Assembly: GCA_014874235.1 (NCBI GenBank)
Contig: JACWAC010000069.1
Span: 1-6,213, forward strand
Reading direction: 5' to 3'
Origin: Thermoplasmatales archaeon
GTDB lineage: Archaea; Thermoplasmatota; Thermoplasmata; Thermoplasmatales; GCA-001856825
DNA: 6,213 nucleotides
The translations under genes and the position numbers were made by a program. This document shows positions 1 through 4,043 of the stretch, piece by piece. The first letter of the stretch is position 1. Every line of letters starts with the position of its first letter. The notes under the pieces are model-generated. The model was given only the letters and a program-made list of their open reading frames with translations, ran no database searches and was not told the origin of the DNA.

Positions 1-90
1 GACAGGTCTGAAGGGAGTCGTTCATGGATCAATAAAACTGACGTGAGAAGATTCGGAAAAAATCAAAGGTTCGAAATTGAGGTCGATTAA
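1..90 (+). CDS. Possible C-terminal tail of an unidentified upstream gene (partial, weak)
   Basis: Frame 1 is open from the window edge for 29 codons and stops at TAA 88-90. The peptide ends in RFGKNQRFEIEVD. Its codons (GAC GTG AGA AGA TTC, GAA ATT GAG GTC GAT) resemble those of the genes that follow. I do not recognise a family. An open stretch this short arises by chance often enough that it is only a candidate. Frame 2 is open only to TGA 44-46. From 91 to 183 I see no gene, only the promoter-like site at 142-152. Confidence 0.25.
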   Translation, partial: DRSEGSRSWINKTDVRRFGKNQRFEIEVD

Positions 91-141
91 ACAGCCATAA
101 TATTAGCTTCAACGTCGATTTTGAGGACCAAAACTTCGCAC

Positions 142-152
142 AAAAGTTAAAT
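142..152 (+). promoter_or_regulatory. BRE/TATA-like promoter of the coiled-coil gene
   Basis: AAAAGTTAAAT is a purine-rich run followed by an AT-rich TATA-like hexamer (TTAAAT, 147-152), which is the archaeal BRE plus TATA arrangement. The hexamer starts 37 nt before the ATG at 184, so normal TATA-to-start spacing predicts a leader of only about 6-10 nt. Similar elements precede the DUF131 gene and cdc48. Confidence 0.5.
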
Positions 153-183
153 TTTCGAAACAAATAAGCCTCGCCTGAGAGTT

Positions 184-1074
184 ATGATGATTGATTCGCT
201 TACGGAATTAGAGAATAAGAGATTGGCAATTAAGAAGGATCTCGATGAAAGTCGAATTCGAAGGGACGATCTTCGCGAGGAAATGGACAGATATGCGGAC
301 GAGCGAGACGTTCTCAACAATAAAGTCAAGGAGCTCATAAAATCGTTAAGAGAAATGAAGAGTTCCAAGGACGAACTGTCAAATAAGGCGGCAGACCTAA
401 AGGCAAAAAAGGACAAGCTTTCTTCGGAATTCAGGAAGGAAATCAACGAGCGGAGGTCGCTCCGTTCCTCCATCCTGAGAGACAAGGGGAAACAGGTTGA
501 TGTCAGAAAGATGAAGAAAGAGAGAGACGACCTTATCAGGAGGCAGATGACGGGAGTTTACAACAAGAAAGAGGAAGAAGAGATAGTTAAGAGAATCAGG
601 GGAATGGACAAGACCGTGAAGGATTATGAGAAAGAGTCCGAGAGAATCGCCCTGGATGATAAGTCGTACAAGAAGCTGGATGGGGAAATCAAGACAAACA
701 AGGACGAGATTAAGAAGACACAGGATGAGTTTCAAGTCACTGTTAAGGAAGTAATCACGCTCAGGGACAGCCAGAACAAGATATACGAAGAGATGATAGA
801 GACAAAGGGAAAAGCAGATGAGATACACGAAAAGTATCTGCAGGTACAGGCAGAACTTTTCAAGGAAAATCAAAAACTGGATGAGCTATTCAATACCATC
901 CGGGAATACGAGAAACTCATACTCGCACTCAAACAGAGGCAGTCCAAGGAAAAAAGAAAGGGAAGAGAGAGCGAGGCAAAGGCAAAAGCGGAAGAGATTT
1001 ACGAGAAGTTCAAAACTGGCGTTTCTCTTTCAACCGAGGATATCCTGATACTTCAAAAGGCAGGATTCCTTTAG
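184..1074 (+). CDS. COG1340-type archaeal coiled-coil protein, 296 aa
   Basis: This encodes a highly charged, Lys/Glu/Arg/Asp-rich protein predicted to be almost wholly alpha-helical coiled coil. It contains no proline, cysteine or tryptophan. Helix 1 runs roughly over residues 4-100. A glycine-containing break follows (G102, then RRQMTGVYNKKEEEE at 119-133), and a second helical stretch covers about 134-270. The C-terminus (EKFKTGVSLSTEDILILQKAGFL, about 274-296) matches from memory the conserved FxxGxxLTTEDLLLLQK ending of the uncharacterised archaeal COG1340 family, as do the general length and the QMTG-like mid-region. The molecular function of that family is not known to me. There is no signal peptide or membrane segment, so it is probably cytosolic. 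ATG 184 is followed at once by ATG 187, and either could be used. An in-frame stop at 148-150 limits the start. It appears to be monocistronic, with a promoter-like site at 142-152. A structural or scaffold role is inference only. Confidence 0.9.
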   Translation: MMIDSLTELENKRLAIKKDLDESRIRRDDLREEMDRYADERDVLNNKVKELIKSLREMKSSKDELSNKAADLKAKKDKLSSEFRKEINERRSLRSSILRDKGKQVDVRKMKKERDDLIRRQMTGVYNKKEEEEIVKRIRGMDKTVKDYEKESERIALDDKSYKKLDGEIKTNKDEIKKTQDEFQVTVKEVITLRDSQNKIYEEMIETKGKADEIHEKYLQVQAELFKENQKLDELFNTIREYEKLILALKQRQSKEKRKGRESEAKAKAEEIYEKFKTGVSLSTEDILILQKAGFL

Positions 1075-1092
1075 GTTTATTTATCGCGCCAC

Positions 1093-1124
1093 TTTTTCAC
1101 CGCTTGAGGAGTGCATGGTGAAAA
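1093..1124. repeat. Perfect 8-bp inverted repeat, possible terminator/promoter overlap
   Basis: TTTTCACC (1094-1101) and GGTGAAAA (1117-1124) are perfect reverse complements separated by 15 nt. The left arm includes a T5 run (1093-1097) about 20 nt past the stop of the coiled-coil gene, which could serve as an archaeal T-rich terminator. The right arm supplies the purine-rich BRE of the next promoter. The element may therefore be a terminator, an operator or both. Confidence 0.35.
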
Positions 1125-1132
1125 GCTATAAT
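1120..1132 (+). promoter_or_regulatory. BRE/TATA-like promoter of the DUF131 gene
   Basis: GAAAAGCTATAAT combines a purine-rich BRE-like run with TATAAT (1127-1132). It lies 36 nt before the ATG at 1163, the same spacing as at the other plus-strand genes here. It suggests that the membrane protein gene is transcribed separately from the coiled-coil gene. Confidence 0.5.
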
Positions 1133-1151
1133 GCCGAGATTAGTTTTTGAT

Positions 1152-1156
1152 GGGAG
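1152..1156 (+). promoter_or_regulatory. Shine-Dalgarno site of the DUF131 gene
   Basis: GGGAG ends 6 nt before ATG 1163, which is good spacing for archaeal 16S pairing. It selects 1163 over the out-of-frame ATG at 1150. Confidence 0.6.
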
Positions 1157-1162
1157 ATAAGA

Positions 1163-1558
1163 ATGAGGGGAACAACCCCGTTTGTAAGTGCATTGGTCCT
1201 TTTCATAGGATCAGAAGCACTGCTTGTATATTTTGGTTACGTTAAGCTATATCTCGTTCTATTCATACCAGTCTTCGTTTCCACATCGCCAATTGCTTTT
1301 GCTCCTCTCCTGTTTTTCATCATACCGTTGCTATATCCATTCTTCGGATTTAGAAAGAGCAAATCCAACGAATATTCAGAATTTTCATATCAAAGAGCGG
1401 ACGAACACCTGGAGAAAGGAAATACAAAATTCGGCGGAATAGTGATGATCGGACCTATTCCGATCGTGTTCGGTAAAGGAATAAGTGGCAAGGTACTGGC
1501 GGTGCTTGCGATAATAATGTTGATTCTAATAATCGCCTGGTTTGTCCTCTCCAAGTGA
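1163..1558 (+). CDS. DUF131 (TIGR00304) family small membrane protein, 131 aa
   Basis: This is a small integral membrane protein of unknown function. The recognisable signature is KFGGIVMIGPIPIVFGK at residues 89-105. It matches the GGxxxIGPIPIxFG core by which I know the archaeal DUF131/TIGR00304 family. A hydrophobic helix follows at about 110-129 and runs to the penultimate residues. Ahead of the signature are hydrophobic segments at about 7-25 and 28-62 (the second long enough for one or two passes) and a polar stretch at 63-88. Family members as I remember them are about 80-110 residues with fewer N-terminal membrane segments, so this one looks N-terminally extended. ATG 1163 is chosen because GGGAG lies 6 nt upstream. 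The last 33 bp overlap the convergent nucleotidyltransferase gene. There is no obvious cleaved signal peptide. The family assignment is fairly secure, but nothing can be said about the role. Confidence 0.88.
   Translation: MRGTTPFVSALVLFIGSEALLVYFGYVKLYLVLFIPVFVSTSPIAFAPLLFFIIPLLYPFFGFRKSKSNEYSEFSYQRADEHLEKGNTKFGGIVMIGPIPIVFGKGISGKVLAVLAIIMLILIIAWFVLSK
1526..1558. other. Convergent 33-bp overlap of two gene ends
   Basis: The plus-strand DUF131 gene (stop TGA 1556-1558) and the minus-strand nucleotidyltransferase gene (stop TAG, read from 1528 to 1526) share these 33 bp. The two reading frames are in codon-aligned antisense register. The final transmembrane residues LIIAWFVLSK are encoded opposite the polar tail SLGEDKPGDY. 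Neither transcript can terminate before entering the other gene. Confidence 0.85.
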
Positions 1559-2554
1559 CACTACAGTCCCCTCTATTTTCCCCCCCTTTCTGAGGAGTAG
1601 ACCGCCCCCAATTACGGAATCTGAGATCAACACGCCCTCGCCAAGCACCGAACCGAAGGACAAGATTGAATCCTCAATCTTACTTCCGCTTCCGATTGTC
1701 GAACCGTCATACACCACAGAATTCTTTATCTGTACATTGTCCTCAATGACCGTCCCATCATACACTGCAACATCCTCCAGTACGCAGTTCTTTCCTATCT
1801 TGACGTGCTTTCCGAGATAAATTTTACCTGAAAGCCTTGATCCATTAATTTTGTATTTTGATTTCTCGGACACGAAAATATTCGCTCTGATGAGATCCCG
1901 CGGTCTGCCAATGTCAATCCAGGTCCCTTTCATCCTGAATCCCCCAATTCTCTTGCCGTCCCTCTGCAGAGAAGGGAGAACTTCCTTTGCTACGTCGACC
2001 TGTTTTCCCTTTTCTATGTAGTCGAAGACCTCTGGTTCCATCACATAGACTCCTACATTCGCGAGGTTTGAGATGGCGTTAACCTTGGGTTTTTCCTGGA
2101 ATTGTACAATCCGACCATTGGTGACTTTGGCTACTCCAAACTCAGATGGGTCATCCACTTGAGTGAGACCCAGAGTCACGGTGTTTTTGTTCTTCTTGTG
2201 GAAATCGACTAAGCCACGAACGTCCTGCTGAAATATTGTGTCAGCGTTTCCAACTATGAATGTCTCTTCAATGAACTTCTCGACCTTCTTCAGTCCGCCC
2301 GCCGTTCCAAGTGGCTCTTTTTCTACGGAAAAAACGATGCTCTTCCCCCTGGCTTCCTTCCCGGAGAAAAGATCTATAACCTTCTCGTACCTGTAGCTGA
2401 CGGTCAGAATAAAGTCATTAGAGACTTTGCTTAGTGATTCGATGAGATAAAAGACCACCGGCTTGCCAGCTACCGGAATGAGCGATTTGGGAATGTTGTC
2501 GGTGATTGGCCTAAGCCTCGTCCCCAGGCCACCGGCCATTATAATTGATTTCAC
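1526..2554 (-). CDS. NDP-sugar pyrophosphorylase (sugar-1-phosphate nucleotidyltransferase) with left-handed beta-helix, 342 aa
   Basis: This enzyme would join an NTP to a sugar 1-phosphate, giving an NDP-sugar and pyrophosphate in the cytoplasm. The N-terminal Rossmann-like domain (about 1-228) has the signature GGLGTRLRP at 8-16 with PKSLIPVAGKP (22-32). It also has EPLGTAGG (80-87), the metal-site NADTIF (103-108, Asp105), FGVAKV and QEKP (139-156), NVGVYVMEPEVF (166-177) and WIDIGRPRDL (212-221, Asp214). The C-terminal part (about 245-330) carries isoleucine/valine-rich hexapeptide repeats such as VKIGKNCVLEDV, typical of a left-handed beta-helix. This layout fits mannose-1-phosphate guanylyltransferase or glucose-1-phosphate thymidylyltransferase-like proteins, and the exact nucleotide and sugar cannot be fixed. 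The start is GTG at 2554, giving the usual MKxIIMAGG opening. It lies 9 bp after the ftsZ stop, with no convincing Shine-Dalgarno site, so translational coupling is likely. A G7 run lies near the 3' end. Confidence 0.92.
   Translation of the reverse strand: MKSIIMAGGLGTRLRPITDNIPKSLIPVAGKPVVFYLIESLSKVSNDFILTVSYRYEKVIDLFSGKEARGKSIVFSVEKEPLGTAGGLKKVEKFIEETFIVGNADTIFQQDVRGLVDFHKKNKNTVTLGLTQVDDPSEFGVAKVTNGRIVQFQEKPKVNAISNLANVGVYVMEPEVFDYIEKGKQVDVAKEVLPSLQRDGKRIGGFRMKGTWIDIGRPRDLIRANIFVSEKSKYKINGSRLSGKIYLGKHVKIGKNCVLEDVAVYDGTVIEDNVQIKNSVVYDGSTIGSGSKIEDSILSFGSVLGEGVLISDSVIGGGLLLRKGGKIEGTVVSLGEDKPGDY
1580..1586 (-). repeat. G7 homopolymer inside the nucleotidyltransferase gene
   Basis: The minus strand reads AAAGGGGGGGAAAA here, encoding K-G-G-K at residues 323-326, close to the C-terminus. 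The reading frame is intact as given. A run of seven is prone to slippage and to assembly error. Confidence 0.8.
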
Positions 2555-2563
2555 GATATTACT

Positions 2564-3736
2564 TCAGATAGAATCCAAGTTCCAATCCAGTCCTTTTGCT
2601 CCTGCTGCCTTTGCAATCGCGCTAAGCTCACCCTTTGCACCCAGCATATACGGAGACTTGACTCCTGTGAGAACGACAAGCACTCTGATTGCTCCCTTGA
2701 GAGTTGGATCGATGGACGCTCCCCATATTATTCTCGCATTGGGGCTGACCTTCTGTTGAACGAGTCTCACAGCACCCTCTGCTTCTGAGACAGACATCTG
2801 ATCGTCTCCTACTACCCTTATAAGAGCACCCTTTGCTTCTGAAATATCCGCCTCAATCAACGGAGAGGAGATTGCTTCCTGAACTGCCTGTTCTATCTTG
2901 TTTTGGCCCGATGCTTCTGACTCTCCTATACCGATCATAGCTACTCCCCCTCCAGCCATGATGGTCTTTATGTCAGCATAATCCAGATTTACCAAGCCGG
3001 GCTTGGTGATAATCTCAGTCAGTCCCTTTAGGGCTTCCATTAATATTCCGTCTGCGACCTTGAACGCTTGGTCAAGTGGCAGTCTTGGAACAAGCTGTAG
3101 CAGCTTATCGTTCGGGATCACTATCGTTGTATCTGAGTTTCTTCTTATTTTTTCTAGACCAAACAGGGCATTCTCCATCCTGACTCTTCCCTCTGACGAA
3201 AACGGAAGAGTAACTACGCTGATCACAAGAGATTTTTGTCTCTTGGCAATGTCTGCTACTATGGGGGCAGAACCAGTTCCAGTCCCTCCTCCCATTCCTG
3301 CAGTAATAAACGCAATGTCCACTCTTCCCAGTGCGTTAAGAAGATCGTCCTCTGCTTCCCTGGCGGCCTCCTCTCCAACTTGTGGAAGTGCGCCTGCCCC
3401 GAGACCTCTTGTGATTCTCTTACCTAGCAGCACTTTTCTATGGGCCTTTATCGTTAGGAGATGCTTCGCATCGGTGTTTGCAGCGACCATTTCAGCTCCA
3501 AAAACACCCTCTTCCATGCACCTGTTGATTGTGTTACTTCCTCCCCCGCCGCAACCAACGATCTTTATTCCAACCTTTAGCTGCTCAACAATCTTTGCAA
3601 GCTCTTCGTCGTCGGGGGACGCAAGAGGAGATCTTGGACCTTGAATACCAATAACACCGGGTCCGGTACTTTGAGGATCGCTCATTGAATTTCCCTCGTC
3701 TCCGAGAGCACTTTTTATGATTGATTTCATGGGCAT
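2564..3736 (-). CDS. ftsZ: Cell division GTPase FtsZ (archaeal FtsZ1 type), 390 aa
   Basis: This is the tubulin-like GTPase that polymerises into the cytokinetic ring at mid-cell. With numbering from the chosen start, residues 1-14 (MPMKSIIKSALGDE) form a short likely helix. About 15-45 is a Gly/Ser/Pro-rich linker. The GTPase core starts near 55 with IVGCGGGGSNTINR (59-72) and NTDAKHL (87-93), and has the tubulin signature GMGGGTGTGSAP (147-158). The catalytic T7 loop NLDYAD is at 250-255, with Asp252 and Asp255, so the protein should be an active GTPase. A 26-residue tail ends in GLDWNLDSI and could be a partner-binding peptide. The open frame extends to ATG 3754. I prefer ATG 3736 because GAGGT (3748-3744) sits 7 nt upstream and the TATA box at 3770-3780 predicts a transcript starting near 3750, almost at or inside the longer form. 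It is the first gene of an operon with the nucleotidyltransferase and divergent from cdc48. Confidence 0.96.
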   Translation of the reverse strand: MPMKSIIKSALGDEGNSMSDPQSTGPGVIGIQGPRSPLASPDDEELAKIVEQLKVGIKIVGCGGGGSNTINRCMEEGVFGAEMVAANTDAKHLLTIKAHRKVLLGKRITRGLGAGALPQVGEEAAREAEDDLLNALGRVDIAFITAGMGGGTGTGSAPIVADIAKRQKSLVISVVTLPFSSEGRVRMENALFGLEKIRRNSDTTIVIPNDKLLQLVPRLPLDQAFKVADGILMEALKGLTEIITKPGLVNLDYADIKTIMAGGGVAMIGIGESEASGQNKIEQAVQEAISSPLIEADISEAKGALIRVVGDDQMSVSEAEGAVRLVQQKVSPNARIIWGASIDPTLKGAIRVLVVLTGVKSPYMLGAKGELSAIAKAAGAKGLDWNLDSI

Positions 3737-3743
3737 ATCAATT

Positions 3744-3748
3744 ACCTC
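3744..3748 (-). promoter_or_regulatory. Shine-Dalgarno site that decides the ftsZ start
   Basis: GAGGT on the minus strand lies 7 nt before ATG 3736. It falls inside the coding part of the longer alternative starting at 3754 (MTEVIDMPMK), which has no Shine-Dalgarno site. It therefore favours the 390-residue product. Confidence 0.6.
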
Positions 3749-3769
3749 TGTCATCTATATGTATGACGC

Positions 3770-3785
3770 TATATATATATTTTGC
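3770..3785 (-). promoter_or_regulatory. BRE/TATA promoter of the ftsZ operon
   Basis: The minus strand reads GCAAAATATATATATA, a purine-rich upstream base run followed by an 11-bp alternating AT stretch. Normal archaeal spacing places transcription start near 3748-3751, giving a leader of about 12-15 nt that just includes the GAGGT site for ATG 3736. Confidence 0.6.
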
Positions 3786-3825
3786 TGACTCATTTTAGAG
3801 GCAAACACATAGGTCAAATAGAGAC

Positions 3826-3840
3826 CATTGAAAATCAATG
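3826..3840. repeat. Perfect inverted repeat CATTGA-AAA-TCAATG
   Basis: Two 6-bp arms (3826-3831 and 3835-3840) are perfect reverse complements around a 3-bp spacer. They lie about 45-55 bp upstream of the ftsZ TATA box. The size and symmetry suit a dimeric regulator, but no known operator is recognised. Confidence 0.4.
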
Positions 3841-3866
3841 AAGTATAACATTATAACTGTTTTCAG

Positions 3867-3884
3867 AATTGTCCGACAATTGTC
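3867..3884. promoter_or_regulatory. Three alternating AATTGTC half-sites, candidate operator
   Basis: AATTGTC at 3867-3873, its inverse GACAATT at 3875-3881, and AATTGTC again at 3878-3884 form two overlapping palindromes. One is a 15-bp palindrome with a single central base (3867-3881) and the other is the perfect 10-bp GACAATTGTC (3875-3884). The two direct copies are 11 bp apart, about one helical turn. The site lies between the divergent ftsZ and cdc48 promoters. The regulator is unknown. Confidence 0.45.
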
Positions 3885-3905
3885 ACATTGTTTAATTTAC
3901 ATTTG

Positions 3906-3963
3906 TGGGTTGGTGCCATATTGTTTCTGGCCCTGGATTTTCGTGAGTGGGTCCATTGGACGT
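3906..3963. other. GC-richer island with short inverted repeat, possible ncRNA or regulatory site
   Basis: By hand count about 53% of these bases are G or C, clearly above the AT-rich flanks. The island contains a perfect inverted repeat, GTCCA-T-TGGAC (3951-3961), and short complementary segments (GCCA with TGGC, GGCCC with GGGTC). No tRNA, C/D or H/ACA signature is recognised. It may be a small RNA or simply regulatory DNA. Confidence 0.2.
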
Positions 3964-3965
3964 TA

Positions 3966-3978
3966 GGAAAAGTTAAAT
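3966..3978 (+). promoter_or_regulatory. Upstream BRE/TATA-like element before cdc48
   Basis: GGAAAAGTTAAAT closely resembles the element before the coiled-coil gene (AAAAGTTAAAT). It lies farther away, with TTAAAT 71 nt before the cdc48 ATG. Used as a promoter, it would give a leader of about 40 nt that includes the GAGGT site. It could be a second, distal cdc48 promoter. Confidence 0.35.
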
Positions 3979-4007
3979 CTTGAAACACCCAAACCTTAAA
4001 GAAATGA

Positions 4008-4015
4008 TTATATAT
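4008..4015 (+). promoter_or_regulatory. Proximal TATA box of cdc48
   Basis: TTATATAT preceded by AAAGAAATGA starts 36 nt before ATG 4044, the same spacing as the TATA-like boxes of the other two plus-strand genes. It predicts a start of transcription near 4038 and a very short leader, which would leave out most of the GAGGT site at 4030-4034. Confidence 0.45.
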
Positions 4016-4029
4016 GTAGGTTAAATAAC

Positions 4030-4034
4030 GAGGT
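4030..4034 (+). promoter_or_regulatory. Shine-Dalgarno site of cdc48
   Basis: GAGGT lies 9 nt before ATG 4044. An in-frame TAA at 4026-4028 makes 4044 the first possible start in this frame. Confidence 0.6.
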
Positions 4035-4043
4035 AGTGAAATT

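Noticed and set aside
1..25. Possible divergent minus-strand gene starting at ATG 25
   Set aside because: Only eight codons are visible, with no Shine-Dalgarno site or well-placed TATA box.
70..160. Short repeats TTCGAAA (70 and 154), GTCGATT (82 and 114) and TTGAGG (77 and 121) upstream of the first gene
   Set aside because: They are 6-7 bp matches in AT-rich DNA with irregular spacing, not above what chance would give.
397..873. Minus-strand open frame rich in Leu/Phe opposite the coiled-coil gene
   Set aside because: Leu/Phe-rich antisense translation is expected opposite Lys/Glu-rich codons. The plus frame has a conserved family ending and a promoter-like site.
1542..1820. A 92-codon plus-strand open frame after the DUF131 gene
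   Set aside because: It is antisense to the beta-helix repeats of the nucleotidyltransferase, and its Ser/Pro/Thr-rich composition is typical of a shadow.
3003..3644. Long plus-strand open frame of 213 codons opposite ftsZ
   Set aside because: It is a Ser/Pro/Thr-rich shadow of the highly conserved ftsZ frame with no recognisable domain or ribosome site.
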